Shown: positions 1 through 12,372, counted from the stretch's first letter. The stretch is DNA of 64,000 nt from Golubevia sp. BC0850 (GCA_012976225.1 JAAVVG010000015.1:372001-436000), one strand, 5' to 3'. Notes: generated from the letters alone by a model not told the origin. Program-made: numbers and translations.

Positions 1-355
1 ACTCCAGGTGCCACTCCAGCTCAAAGTAGAACTACTAGTAGATTGGCTTCTGCTGCTGGAACTCCTAACTCTTCGATGCCAGGTACTCCAGTGGAATCTG
101 ATGCTGAAGACGATATGAGCAAACTTAAGGGAAAGAAGGGAAAGAAGAAGATGACGAGAAATGAAAAGGTGAGTCTCGATACCTCGAAGGCGAAGCCAAT
201 GAGTACAGATTCGTAATCTTTTGGTGACAACCACTGATTCTTGCTGCCCTCCTCTTTCTTTTACCCTCTTACAGAAAGCTCAAGAAGAACGTCGTCGTCT
301 TCGTCTCACGAATTGGTTGGCTTATGGAGGAGAAAGAGAGCCAGATACCGATTAG
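1..355 (+). CDS. 3' end of an unrecognised gene (basic C-terminal tail)
   Basis: This is the last part of a gene that begins before the window. Exon 1-168 is open in frame 1, followed by a GTGAGT donor, an intron 169-274 ending in TTACAG, and a final exon 275-355 ending in TAG. The visible 82 or so residues start with a Thr/Ser/Pro-rich stretch, then a Glu/Asp patch, then a lysine-rich run (KGKKGKKKMTRNEK) and an Arg-rich end (EERRRLRLTNWLAYGG). I do not recognise the family. Such basic tails occur in many nuclear or ribosome-associated proteins, so no function is proposed. The exon join keeps the frame, so the model itself is solid. Confidence 0.6.
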
Positions 356-1169
356 ATGCTCTCAAATCTATCTCGAACTTTCCTCTTTTCTCTTTTCAGT
401 CTACCTCTTCAAAACCCGGACTCCTTTACTTTCCCATCTCTCTATTTCATTCCAATCCCAAAAGCGTCTTTCAACCCCTCTACGCATCTCCTCATCTCTG
501 TACCCTCTCTTGATTCCCGTCATTCTCTCAATGCGTTGGCACACGATCCCTCAATGGCATGACTCTCTATCTACGACCTCTCTCTGTTCTAATTTTGTCC
601 ATCTCTTTTTGTTTCTCGTTCCCTCAAATCATAGAGCTTCTTTTGGTAATTTGCGTCGTATATCTTCAAATCTCAATCGCTTTGAAAGTGTCGAAAAACC
701 CTCTGAAAGTGAAAGAGATAAGTAAGAATTTGTTACTTCCGTCTCCGTTGGCGATGCCGAATGATAGATGATTTGCACTTTGAGGGAGAGGAGTGTACTC
801 GGTAGAAGAAGGAGGATGTAGATCCCTTGAAAAGCTCACGTTCTTGAGATCCATTGAGCATCTGGAGATAGTATTTTTAGAACGCACTGAGGGTGAGAGA
901 AATCGTCACTCCGCGGAGGAAAATGGCATTTCCCTGTAAGGAGAGATGGTTATCTTCACACGACAAATTTTCTTCTTCCTTCCTTCCCTCCCACCCTTTT
1001 CTCTACCTCTTCTTCTTTCTTCCTTTTCTCCTCTACTTTTTCTCGCTGGTCGAGCTGGTCTTCACTTCAATTTTCTCCTGAATCATACTCTTTTGAAAAG
1101 AAACGAGGACTTGACGTCGACTCTTCACTAACAATCACCCGACTCTTCAATCCACATCTAACACTCGAG
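356..1169. other. Intergenic, no gene seen
   Basis: No frame here joins into a convincing protein; the open frames are short and pyrimidine-driven. The right part (about 967-1046) is a long C/T-rich tract just upstream of the 7TM-A gene and is best read as promoter or 5' untranslated sequence. Confidence 0.5.
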
Positions 1170-3224
1170 ATGGACATTCCGGCCGCTTCGAACATGACGG
1201 AGCAACAATTCTCTGATCTTTTGGTGCAGTTGGAGCAGCTGGAAAAGACATTCACCAAAATTCAGGTGAGTTGGAGTGAGGTGACGGTTTGTTCACCTTG
1301 TGGATCGCAACTACCCTGTGGCTCAAGCTCTTTTCATTCTCCCTACATACAGCTGGCTCAAATGTTCGTTTCAATCTGGCTAGGAGCTTTGATGCTCGAT
1401 CTGATTTACAATATATGCTTCGATTTTGAGCTGATTTTCAGAGGTAAGCAATCGAAGAGAAGAGGCTTCAAGTCTCAAACCGATGTCATCTGACGACGAT
1501 CGACTGATTCTTTTCACCAATTCTCCAGTCGGAGGATGGAAAAGCCCTGCAAGAGCAGTCACTCGAGCCTCTTACATGATTGCAAGGCTTACTGGATCAG
1601 CAGCCTTGGTGCTCTTTCTGGCTTTCTTATCCTTAGAGTGGAGCGAAGAGGAATGTTTCCAGGTTCCCTTAATCTTCGAGTCTTTACTGCTCCTGTCTTA
1701 CACCTCAACGTCAATCATTCTGCTCTTCAGAACGCTGTCGCTTTACTCTGGTAACTCAAGGCTGGATAGATCCGCTCAGTGGGGAATGTCTTTTTGTCTT
1801 CTGAACTTCGTCGTTTGGACCGCTGTCCATATGAAAAGTGTCAAGGGAACTAGGCTTCCTTATACGGAAGGCAGGTGAGGACTTAAAAAGAGCTAGAGCT
1901 AAGACGGCTTTCTAGAGTTGATGTCTTCCAAGTTACATGAACTGACGTTCTCATTCTGTTTGATCTCTCAGATGTGTATATCATGAGGATAATGACGGTC
2001 CTCTTTTGGTCAAAGGTCTTTTGATTTCGACCGGTTTACTAAACGTTCTAATGTTCGCTCTAACGTTGTGGAGGATGTATCTCTCAGGAGCTCAGAACTT
2101 CTTCAACAGTGGAACTATTTTCAATGGCAAAAGGAACCCTAAGACTTCTTCCAATCACTTAGCTTCTTCTCTCATCACGCAAGGTCTGTGTTCTGTCAAA
2201 GAAGGTGGCCTGTAGCTCCGATCGAAGTGACTTACTAATGCGTCTTTTTCCTCTCTCTTCCCTTTTTTCTAGGTCTCTACGCATTCTTTGCCCTCACAAT
2301 CGTCAATGTCGTGGCTCTTGCATGCGCCTTCGCCCTCTCTGATACCGCACAGTTGATGGCTATCGTTGGTCTTGGAGCTGTGAGTTGAAGCAATGTTTCT
2401 ACCACGATGACGATTGGGACAAGGACTCACTCATCCTCATTGGCTCTATTCTCTTTCTTTATGAGAAACAGTTCTCATCAGTTCTCGCATCCGGAATGTT
2501 CAGAGATACATTCAGAGCTGCAGAGTCGATTTCCGCTCTAGCGAAAGTCGAAATGAAGCTTCAAGAAGCGCAAGAGAAGAAGGAGCGCCGTCAACAGCAG
2601 AAGCAACTTCAAGTCCGACTCGAGAAGCCGAGCCATTCTCACTATCGATTCCATCCAGATCTAGACACCGGATTCGAGGTTATTCAAAGTGGCCACGACT
2701 CGACAAGATCCTCACTGGACGTCAAACTTAGACCCGTCACTTTGACCAGCGTCTTCGAAGACGAAAAGTCTCCGACCAAGACTCGTCACGCGGACGAAAG
2801 TCAATCAACTTCAGCTCAGAACAGGAAGTCTATCAATTTTCTCAGTCTTCATGCTTTCGACGGAGGGGTTTATCAAAATGGAAGCAATGCAGAAAGCACG
2901 GAGACTCTGGGTCAAGTTTTGGTGTTAGGATGGGAAGAAGCTGGAAAGAAACTAGGAGAGACTACTATGCCAGAGGTTGGAAATGAGTCTCATCCTGGCT
3001 TCGAGGAGGAGAAACTAGATATGAACGAATCGGCTGTCGATCACTCTCTGCCACCTCCAAGAAGAAAAAGAAAAGAAGGTCATCACTACTCTTCTCGAAT
3101 CGTCAGCAGAAACGCAAGTCAAGAATCCTTCGCCAGTTGTACTAACAATCCCCCCACTTTCAATGCTGTAGCACCCACTCTGACTTTAGAACAAGAGATC
3201 AAGAATGCTCCTCCGTTTATTTGA
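1170..3224 (+). CDS. Seven-helix membrane protein with long cytoplasmic tail (7TM-A)
   Basis: Predicted 534 residues from exons 1170-1265, 1353-1443, 1529-1874, 1972-2183, 2273-2379 and 2472-3224; all phases agree. Seven hydrophobic segments are visible: one in exon 2 (LAQMFVSIWLGALMLDL), three in exon 3, one in exon 4 and two in exon 5 and early exon 6 (GLYAFFALTIVNVVALA, then a segment ending SGMFRDTF). A tail of about 240 residues follows, starting with a charged helix rich in Glu, Lys and Gln and ending in a disordered region. The layout, and the helix-7 ending (S-x-L-A-S-x-x-F-R), match three other genes in this window (35632, 40939, 43728). The family resembles basidiomycete DUF6533/6534-type membrane proteins by topology; that link is an inference. 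Function unknown; a sensory receptor role is possible but unproven. Confidence 0.75.
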
Positions 3225-3436
3225 GAATTATTGATCTCTCCACTTTCTCCCCCTTATGTCATTTGTTCGTCCTAATTTAGTTTACCTCGACCCTTCTAAT
3301 CAAACAAACCTTTCTTGTCATTCTTCACACAGGCCTTTAAAAAGGAGTGTGAGAGGGAGGAGGTTTGCTCAGCCTGCTCGAGCAACTTGGTCTTTTTCGA
3401 CTCGACTAGATCGAATCATCTTGACTTGCTCTCCTC

Positions 3437-4788
3437 ATGTTCGTTCGATTTCAAAACTTCAAACCTACAACTTCGAATCTTTTGAGATCCCTTTCTTCAA
3501 GAGCTATGACTTCTCAACCCAAACCAGCATTTCCTTCTCCGACCTTCAACTTGACTCAATCACCTAACCCAGAATGGAAACCACGACAATCAGAAGTTTC
3601 GAATTCTAGCTATCCAATCTCTTCACCTTTCAAAGTTGGATCCAAAGATTTCAAGAAGATTGATCCTAATTCAATCGAACCTGGGGCTAATTACAAGCTT
3701 TTGATTAATGGAGTCGTTCCCAGACCGATCGCTTTCGTATCCTCTCAAGATGAGAAAGGTGTTAGAAACTTGGCTCCTTTTTCTTATTTCAGGTAGGTTT
3801 GGATGGTAGATCTTTCGAATGAATCCTAGTCCACAGAACGAAAAGGGTCTGTCGAACTGCCTTGACTCTGACACGCTGACACTCACCACCTCCACTCTTC
3901 GTTCTTCCTTTTGCGAATAGCATTGTGACCCATAACCCTCCCATCGTGAGCTATCCTCTGGCCTCTGAAATCTGAGTCTCTCTAAATGCGTTTTCCAACC
4001 CTTCCTGTTTCTTCTTTGTCTCGCTCTGTCCGACCCCATTAGATCTCGATCTCCATCAACGCAGCTGGAAAGGACAAGAAGAAGGATACAGCCTCCAACA
4101 TCTTAGCTACCAAGAAGTCAGTATCCTATCTTTGTTACTCAGCATCTTCACTAGACTGATTCGTTTTGGCCTTATCGACTATCGTCCTCGTCAAACGACA
4201 GCCCGTTTTTACTGCCTCGTCTCTTTTAAGTTTTACCACACTAACCTCCGCCCTTTCTCTCTCCAGATTCTGCGTCTCGATAATCTCAGCTCCATTTGCT
4301 ACATCTGCGAACTATACTTCAATAGATGCGCCGCCCTCAGTCTCAGAATGGGAGCTCTCAGGATTGACTCCAGTTCCGAGCGAAACTTGGGGAGATGAGA
4401 ATGGGCCTCCCAGAGTTGGAGAAAGTCCTTACACTTTGGAATGTGAACTTTACAGAGAGGTGGAAATCACAAATGATGGGGGTGAGAAGACTGCTAGTTT
4501 GTGAGTATCTCGGTTTGAGGTCAAAGTCTTGTTCACAGGATTGTCCCTGCGGTGCTGATTGGCCGACTCCCTCTTTCGATCGTTCACAGAATTCTTGGAA
4601 GAGTCAAGAACTACTTCATAAGATCCGACATTCTCAAATCGGACAATACCATCGACCCCGGCCATCTACTTCCAATTTCGAGAGGAGGTGGAATTACTTA
4701 CATGACTACTAAGGAAGGCTTCCAGATCCCGAGACCTAGATGGGAAGAAGAGAAGGAGAAGGAAGAAGTCAAGAGAGGGTTACAATAG
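3437..4788 (+). CDS. Flavin-reductase-like FMN-binding protein
   Basis: Predicted 295 residues from exons 3437-3792, 3921-3945 (only 25 nt), 4043-4116, 4267-4500 and 4590-4788. The core matches the flavin-reductase-like split-barrel family: GVVPRPIAFVSSQDEKG at residues 93-109, then NLAPFSYF, SIVTHNPP, SNILATKK, and ANYTSIDAP-x-x-VSEWELSGLTPVPS, ending GHLLPISRGGGITY. In this family the barrel binds FMN and often NAD(P)H; the substrate of the fungal members is not known to me. The last intron could end at either of two CACAG sites; 4589 is preferred because it joins TASL directly to ILGRVKNYF, as the family requires, while the nearer site would add 17 residues. The first 23 residues are Arg/Ser/Leu-rich and could be a mitochondrial presequence; a second ATG lies at 3506. 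Confidence 0.85.
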
Positions 4789-5426
4789 GCGATGATGGAG
4801 ACGAGAGAATGGAGCAGAAAAAGAAGTGCCCAGAGGTTCAAACGCCGATCATCTTCTTGTGGGTCAGAGTCTATTAGATCAAGAATCAAGACTCGATCTT
4901 TCTTTAAAATTTCATGGAGTCAGTATTTTCAACCCTGTTGAGTTTTGAGCTTTCTACTTGGCTTGTGGTGGAGTGAGTTGAAGAGAAAGGAAGATCCTTC
5001 CACTCCAGACTGGGAACAAGAGCCAGTGGCCCAGAAGTCCAAATTGCCCTCTTTAATTGAGGGGGAAAAGAGTGGTTCTCAAGAAAAGGGGACGGTAAGC
5101 AGAAAAGAGGGGAAAGTTAATAGGTGAGGGACGACGCACTAGGGGTCAATCAGCTTGACCTTTTCCAGTATCGTCACATCGTCACGACTCGCGCTGTCCC
5201 GTATGGACTCCTGACCATCTATAGAGACCTACTAGCAGCTCAATCTGAGGTAAGAGTTCCCTCCGAAAAGCTTCCGTTCACACGTGCTCTGTGCTCGCAT
5301 GACCAAGGACGGAGGTAGAGCAAACTCCTTGAATTAGGACCGGTGAAGGAATAAAAAGAGGGATTCCAGAAATTGAGAAAGTACAACTCCCTCAAACTCC
5401 TCCAAAAACTATTAGACAAAGGCAAG
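4789..5426. other. Intergenic / promoter region
   Basis: No gene is supported in this 638-base stretch. It carries a cluster of AGGGG pentamers (listed separately) and an A-rich AATAAAAAG about 75 bases upstream of the next start codon, which could be a weak TATA-like element. Confidence 0.45.
5060..5145 (+). promoter_or_regulatory. Cluster of four AGGGG motifs (stress-element-like)
   Basis: AGGGG occurs at 5060-5064, 5087-5091, 5108-5112 and 5141-5145, all in the same orientation, 280-370 bases before the oxidoreductase start codon. AGGGG is the core of the yeast stress-response element read by Msn2/Msn4-type zinc-finger factors. Whether this fungus uses it in the same way is not known. Confidence 0.3.
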
Positions 5427-6685
5427 ATGACTTCCACCCACTCTGCAGCTCAACTCGTCAAGGTGAACTCCCCCTTACAGGACTTCCAAGTGCCAACGCG
5501 TATAACGGCTCCCACAAAAATCAAAATCGCAGTCTCGTACGTAGCTCTATCTCCTCTTGATGTTTGGAGATCTAGGTATGGTCTTTTGATTAAAGATGAA
5601 GATCTTCCGAAAACTTTGGGAGGAACCTTCTCAGGCAATATTCTTGAAATTGGAAAGCAAGTGCCTCAAGCTGAAGGTGAACTGAGATTGAAGACGGGCG
5701 ATTTAGTTAGTGGCTGGGCAGCTGGTCTTGGTGGCTCTATGGAGGAGATCATCGACGTTGAATGGTGGTGTGTAAGCAAAGTTAGTAGAAGAATTCCAGA
5801 CTGAAACCCTGGTGAGGTACTGAACTTTCGATTCTTTCTTCCAGCTTTCAAACAATTTGGATCTAGCCTCCGCCGCTACTTTAGGAGATAACCTTACTAC
5901 AGCTATTTGGTCTCTGTCTGAAGGTGGTTTATCTCTATCACTCTCGTGTTTGGAAGCTTCTGAACCAGCTTCGAAGGAAGAAAACATCCTCGTGTGGGGA
6001 GGTTCTTCTTCCGTGGGTCAATTCTCGATTCAGATCTTGAAAGATTCTGGTTACAAGAACGTCTATTCTACTGCTTCTTCCAAACACCATCAACTTTTGG
6101 TAGAGTTAGGGGCAAAGAGAGTCTTTGATTATAATAACCAGGAGAATTGCCTCTCGGAGATGCTGGAAGAGATGACTCCCAAAGGTTTAGACGGGTTCAC
6201 AAAAGTTCTGGATTGCATCGGTGATGTAGATGGAAGTTTGCGAAAGATCAAAAAGGTAGTCAGTAAGAATCAGCCCTCCGTAGTTGCGGCTATGCTTCCA
6301 TATATCGAGAAAGGTAAAGAGGTTTACATGTCAATCGAAGAAACGTGAGCTACACAATCGCGTAGACCTCAAAGTGCGATGAGTTTTCTTTGAGCTGACA
6401 TTTATTTTCTCTTTTCTCTTTCCACTTGAAAGTGGTTTGCAATTTCCCTCTACCTCTGCAGTGGTAGGAGTGAGAACTCACTTCTATTGGCACTCGGACT
6501 TTAACAAGAACAACATCCAACCTAGAATCATACCGAATCTGATTGCAAAAGGTGTGGTCAAGCCTAATAAGGTCAAGCTGGTGGGAAATCTCAGGACTCA
6601 GAGTCTCGCTGAAAGATTTCAAGAGGGATTGAGAAGTTTGGAAGAAGGAGTCAGTGGAGAACGTGTCGTCGTTCAAGTTCAATGA
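5427..6685 (+). CDS. Zinc-type/quinone oxidoreductase (MDR family)
   Basis: Predicted 365 residues from exons 5427-5771, 5845-6344 and 6433-6685. It is a medium-chain dehydrogenase/reductase: an N-terminal GroES-like half (KIAVSYVALSPLDVWRSRYG, LGGTFSGNILEIGKQV, LKTGDLVSGW) and a Rossmann half with the nucleotide loop VWGGSSSVGQFSIQILK near residue 165, then VLDCIGDVDG. The full set of catalytic zinc ligands of alcohol dehydrogenases is not apparent, so it belongs with the zinc-independent enoyl-reductase/quinone-reductase-like (ToxD-like) members that use NADPH. The natural substrate cannot be read from sequence. The length is typical of the family. The start is the first ATG of the frame that precedes the GroES fold; an upstream in-frame codon exists but is not ATG. 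Confidence 0.85.
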
Positions 6686-7576
6686 GAGATCAGATCGTTC
6701 TTTTTTGTAGGCTTCTCTAGAATTTTTTGATGTTCCCCCATTCGACTTTGTAGTTCAGTTGAAGAGATGAGTGAGAGAAAGCACAGATTCAACAACAGAA
6801 AGAAACATGTCGACGCAGCGACACGCAAAGTATTTGAAGGGAACCACTTGTTGTTCGATCAGATACAAAAATGGCCAGAAAAAACTGTCTCAGCAACGAC
6901 TTCGATTCAGTTTTGAGAAAGGTCTACAGCTCTCTTCGACCTCGCCGAGCTGGCGTCAACTTGATAGAGACAAGGTCATGCATCCTGAAAGTAAGGAGTA
7001 CCCAGGGGCTGGAAGATGAAATTTTTTAACTCAATTTTTTTTGCAATTTTGATAGCTCTTTCATCAAATCGGACATTAGAGCTTGACGTCATTCTGGATG
7101 CTGAGAGTGAAGAGATCAGGTAGGTGTCACTGTCTGGGGATCCGGAGATTGCTGAAGGGAGGAGACTTACGAGGGTATGAGACAGAAAGGATTACAAGAT
7201 GTCAAGATGTTAGAGAAGGAAGAAGAGTCACTGTCGGTAGATGTACTGTATGTGGTATAGGCAGATGCTCCATCTGCTACTGCGTCATACAACTGCAGCT
7301 GAGCCTGATGAGCCCAAGACCTTTTCTATCCTCTCCCAAGAACATCCTATGCTTCCTTTGAGTGTTTAGCCAATACACCCAGAGTTTCAACATCAACCTT
7401 TACATTCTCAACAACTAATCTTCAAATCAGAGTCAAAGCCGATTTCAGTTGTGTTCCATTGGATTCTCTCTTCTCTCCTTCCTCTCAAGTGTTCAATCTC
7501 CAATCCTCCAATTCATTCTTCATCTACCCTTCCCATTCGATTCAAACCTGATCAACTCGAGTGAAACGACTTCATC
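6686..7576. other. Intergenic, no gene seen
   Basis: These 891 bases hold only short, unrelated open frames. The last 200 bases are C/T-rich and probably carry the promoter and leader of the NOT4 gene. Confidence 0.5.
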
Positions 7577-10500
7577 ATGGTCGCAAAGTGGGCCACAACT
7601 TCAACATCTCAAGCAACTCAATCTTCTGTAGGAGGTGGTGGTTCACCTTTTCCTCCTCTTGGTTTCGCTGCCTCGGGCTTGACAACTCCAACTTCTCACT
7701 TTCATGAACCTTCAACTCCAACTTCTTCTTCTTCCAGTTTAGGAACTACCTTTGGTCTCGGGGGTGGGGCTAATGGAACAGGTGGGGGTTTACCCCCTGC
7801 TCCAACCAAGTTCGACGCAAGTCAGGCTCAGCAGAGAAGGTTGCAAGACGCTTATTGGAGTGATGACGAGGTGAGTGAGGAACAGCAGAGGATTTGAACA
7901 TCTAATTCATTTGAACTCAATTGCGCTGCGACGACTGGATCTAATCTCTTGGAAGATTCGAAGAAAAAGCTCTTGTTCCATCTCATCCACCTCACTTTGC
8001 TTCCCTCACGACCAACGCTAACCTTTCCCTTTTGATTCGAATCATGACATCGGGCTTTGCAGGAGGATATGGATTGTCCCCTGTGTTTGGAAGAGATCGA
8101 TCTTTCGGATGCTAATTTCAAGCCTTGTCCTTGTGGTTATCAGGTGAGTAAAAGAAAGACACAAAGGGATCCAGAAGGAAGAGATCTTGAGAGAACACGG
8201 GTCTTCTTGTCTTTGGATTAGACTTGGGAACATCTCGAAAAGTCTACTGGTTCGATTCTGCGGTTCATGAAGGAAGGAGAGAGAAATGGATCTAACTCTC
8301 CTTATCTGTCTCTTTCCTCTCCCTTCCTCCTTCCTCTATCCGCCCTTTACTTTGGTCCTTCTCTCTTTCTCTCGGCTTCATTCTCCCTCTTATCTCTTCA
8401 AATGGGATGATACGGTGTCTAGATCTGTCGATTCTGTTGGCATCACATCAAGCAGAATCTGAATGGCAGATGTCCTGCTTGTAGAAGGAAATATTCAGAT
8501 CAGACAGTCGAGTTTCAGCCGATGACTCCAGAAGAGTGAGTATCTCGATGAGAGTTCTTTGCTTGCTGTTTGGGGATTTTGACATATGAGTAGGAAATCA
8601 AGGACGGTGGGTTCTTGAATCTGGGCTCTATCGAGGTAGAATCTTCGAAGGTCAAAGAAGAGACCCAACCCATTTCTAGTTGGGCTCTCTTCTTTAGGAA
8701 ACGAAGAAGAGAAGCTTATCGCTTATCTTAAGTCTGTTCATTCACACTTGGAAAACGGGGAGGATTTAGGAAACATCGAATGTATGCGGCGAAAAGCTTA
8801 CCCTTTCCTCTCCCTCTTCTCTCCCAGGATCAAACGACTCACGCTGGCGAAGAAGCAGAAGGAGCGCGAGAGAAAAGAGCTGGAAGCGATGAATCGAAAA
8901 CATCTGGCGAATATGAGGGTAGTTCAGAAGAATCTTGTCTATGTGGTGGGATTGAATTCGAGGTTGGCGAAAGAGGAGGTGAGTAACCAGTGAAGAGAAT
9001 GAGAGACACAAGGAGCATTCAGATTTCGTATACCTGGTGTTCCAGACAAGGAAGAAGGCTCCGAAGAGGAATTCACTCAAGTTTGCATTGGCTTCAAGAT
9101 GATGCTCACAGAATCTCTCTCGTCTTCCCCTTCTACTCTAGCTAATCCCAACTCTTCGGTCTAATGAGTACTTCGGTCAATATGGACGAATCTCAAAAGT
9201 TCTGATCTCAAAAAGAACAACAGCCTCGAAGCTAGTGATGGGAACTTCTGAATCAGCTATCGGCGTCTACGTGACTTATCACAGGAAAGAAGACGCAGCA
9301 AGAGCGATCGTAGCAGTAGATGGGACTACTCAAAAGGGTCTTGATGGCCAGATTACTGTCGTCAGGGCTAGCTATGGTACGACCAAGTACTGTACGACCT
9401 ATCTTCGAAATCTTCCTTGCTCAAATCCTCAGTGTACATACTTGCATGAACCTGGGGAAGAGGCGGACAGCTTCACGAAGGAGGATCTTAGCACACTGTG
9501 AGTGACCATGTCTGGTTTTTCATTTCAAAGGCTTCTCACCTCTCGCGACGAAAGGTACTCGGTTCTGACTTCCACTCTGATATCTCGCCTTCTCTCCCTC
9601 GTCAGTCGACATGCCGCCAAGGATACAGAACATAAGATGAAACCTCTACCAACCACCACTACAACTGCCACAAGCACAACCTCACGTCCAGCCATCACTT
9701 CAGTCTCTTCTTTCAACGCATCTTCTTCTGGAGAGGCCGCGACAGAAGCCTCAGCTCTTCCGAAGACAGCTTCCTGGGCTTCCGGACCTGGAGCTCAGCC
9801 GGTCAAGACAGTGGTGAATGGAATCAGCTTCTTACGAGATTCGGATCTACCGCCTTTGTCTGCAACTGCGTCTGCCAGCGCGACGAGGAAAGCAAGTGCT
9901 CAAGCTCAGAGAGAACGTGCAGCAGCCAACAAAGCTGCAGCTGCAGCGGCCTTGGCTGCTTCTCTGGCAGCGAATCCTCCCTCAATCACAGAAACGATCA
10001 CGACTTCTTCTCCGAAACCTTCTCCAGCAACTCCAACTGGCCCTGCAGCTCCTTCCACTCCTACTGGCCCCAAAGCTCGATCGTTGTCCGGCGCAGCTCC
10101 AACTGCTCCCGCTTCAGCTTCGAAACCAGAGTCAGGACCTCCTCCAGGAATCACGAAACTCCAAGTCCAGCAAACAGCTTCTCCATCTTCTCCAAGGTTG
10201 GCGAAACCGCCTATTGCTCCTGCCAACGCTCCGACAGCGCCAGCATCGGCAGCCAAGAGAGCAGCAGCGGAATTGGAAAGGAAAAGCTCGATGGGAGTGA
10301 ATGGGAAGTCGGAAGAGAAGGACGTGGAAAGCGAGAAGGAAAACGTGGACGTCAAGTCAGCAGAGAAGAAGGCAGAGGAAGTTCGTGCGTTGGAAGCAAA
10401 GCCAAGTTCGACATCAACTCTTCCATCTGCTCCTCCCGGCCTCGCTCTTCCCAGTGCGCCGCCAGGTCTTCCAGCTCCAGGGACGAGTTCGGCAGCTGCC

Positions 10501-12372
10501 TCACCAGCTCCAACTCATTCGAACCTAGCCAACCCTCGCTCTGGATCAGCAACTTCGTCGTCTTCGTCAGCAGCAGGATCAGCTTCGACCTACCAACCTT
10601 CTTCGAGAGCCCAGGCCTTGCTGGACGACATGAGGAATAGGAGAGCAGCAGAATACGACGCCAATGGAGAACACGTCAGAGCTAGACCCTTCCCTGAGCT
10701 GGATTGGGACAGTGCTCTCTCAAGCTTTGGGGACGGATCCGATTTCAGCTTCAATCTACCAGGAGCCAATAGAGCGGAGATTTCTTCTGCATCCGGATCA
10801 GGTGCTCAGAATTCGACTTCAGGAGTCTTCAGTCCCTTTGGTCCTCCCAATGGACTCGTCTCTTCAAGCTCCTCTCACCCTTACAGCGGAACTCCTCCTC
10901 CAGGTCTCAGTGGACCTTCCTCGACCAGCACAGCGCCATCCTCGTATTCTGGATCCTTCTCGCCCTTTGGCTCGGGTCTAGACGACGCTCTTTCAGGATT
11001 TGGAGAGAGAACTTCGTCTCCTTTCAAAGCGATTGATGAGATGAGAAGGACACTATCCGAGGAGAGAGCTTCCAACTCGGCAGATGAAGATGGATCAAAT
11101 GGAGGGAGTGCCGCTGGGACGTTTGGAAACTCTTCGATTGGAGATGACTCTTCCAAGAGAGGTTCAAGATTCGGATTCGCCAAGAGGAAGGAATCAGAAA
11201 GCACCAGCGCCAACGCTAGTCCGTTCGTCAAGCACAGATCTGAACTTCTCAACTCGATGGGTCTTGGAAAGACCAGTGACTCGGAGAGGGGAGGGATGGG
11301 ACTTGGGATGGATCAAGACGCACTCGCTTCTTCGGTCTCTGGGATTCTTGGAAACGTCTTCGATGACGAGCCTAGCCTCGGCGGCTCTTCAAATTCTCAC
11401 TTTAACGGACAATTCCTTTCCGGGGATGACAGAGATGGAAGCTTAAAGGGTCAACATGGTCGTGATTCAAGTCAACAGAGCTCAACCCAGAGTCAGAATC
11501 AGTACAGAGCCTCCAACGCTCAAGCTCAGCACATGCAGAACATGCAGTATCCACCTGGAATCGGACCCCAAGGTGGTCAAGGAGCTCCTTCCTCTCCTGT
11601 TCAGCACATGCAGCACGGATCCAACAACTCTCACTCCATCGGTCAGCAATCGAACTCTTACCCTCATCAGCTCTCCCAGCATCAACCTCATTCCCCTTAT
11701 CCATCGGCTGCCACTCCTCCTCCAGGAATCGGCATTCGCAACTCGATGGGAGCGCCTCCTGGGATCGGGATGGGAAGTGGAGGGGACGGATCGTCCGGCA
11801 TGGGATTGAATGGCTTGTCACCTGGAATGAACCTCAGAGGAAACGGAAGCATGGCAGCTCAAGTTCAGGCTCAACAAGCAGCCGCTGCCTACCGCGGTTC
11901 TAACGGAGGAGGATCGAATGGAGCTCAAGATCCTTTGCTCGCTCAGATCATGGCTGCCGCTGGTGCTAGAAGAGCTGCTGGAAACTACGGTCAGCAACAA
12001 GGTGGAAACGCAAGTGGAAATGGAAGCGGAAACGGAAGCGGAAACGGAAGCGACATGCCTTTCTTCGACCCAGCCATCATTCACTCCATGTCCAGACCTC
12101 AACAAGCCCAAGCTCATGCTAGATACGGTGGAGGATACGAATCTTCTGGTTACATGAACTCTCCTTTGATGAGCAATTCTGCTGTCGCTGGCGGTTCGAG
12201 TGGGAATGGGAATGGAAGCGCCTTCTCTCCTTTCGATTCTCCTGCTTCTCAACCTCAAGGAAGTCATCACCAGAACGAATATCATCATCATCAACAGCAG
12301 CAGCAATCTCAACAACAAGCTTATGATAGATATGCTCAAGCTCAAGCTCAACAGCGTGGATATTATGCTTGA
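7577..12372 (+). CDS. NOT4: CCR4-NOT complex E3 ubiquitin ligase Not4
   Basis: Predicted 1253 residues from exons 7577-7870, 8063-8143, 8423-8535, 8828-8978, 9142-9497 and 9606-12372. After a Ser/Gly-rich leader comes the C4C4 RING typical of Not4 (CPLCLEEIDLSDANFKPCPC at residue 103, then ICRFCWHH, GRCPACRRKY). A charged linker (KKQKERERKELEAMNRKHL) follows, then the RRM (NLVYVVGLNSRL, LRSNEYFGQYGRISKVLISK) and the C3H finger (YCTTYLRNLPCSNPQCTYLH). Not4 recruits a ubiquitin E2 and acts in mRNA decay and cotranslational quality control. The last exon alone is 922 codons, low in complexity: Ala/Pro/Ser blocks, repeated PPG tripeptides and Gln/Asn/Gly/Ser runs, far longer than the equivalent yeast tail (yeast Not4 is under 600 residues in all). 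The 292-nt intron before exon 4 is long for this window. Confidence 0.95.
12012..12051 (+). repeat. In-frame 12-nt repeats coding Gly-Asn-Gly-Ser
   Basis: A near-perfect repeat of GGAAACGGAAGC (with early variants) gives consecutive Gly-Asn-Gly-Ser units in the Not4 tail. Such in-frame repeats change in copy number easily, so this segment is likely to differ in length between strains. Confidence 0.7.

Noticed and set aside
241-725. Open frames of up to 133 codons in the left region
   Set aside because: They are Ser/Leu/Phe-rich products of C/T-rich sequence with no splice logic or recognised motif.
1675-1730. An intron in 7TM-A between Cys-Phe-Gln and the next segment
   Set aside because: Reading straight through gives a complete membrane helix (third) and keeps the frame to the next clear donor; the intron would remove it.
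4501-4538. A 38-nt last intron for the flavin-reductase-like gene
   Set aside because: The acceptor at 4538 keeps phase but inserts 17 residues into a conserved strand; the acceptor at 4589 gives the family sequence ASLILGRVKNYF and a normal 89-nt intron.
9818-10528. Long Leu/Gln/Arg-rich frames overlapping NOT4
   Set aside because: They are shadows of the Ala/Pro/Ser-coding frame; the NOT4 frame joins in phase to RING, RRM and C3H exons.
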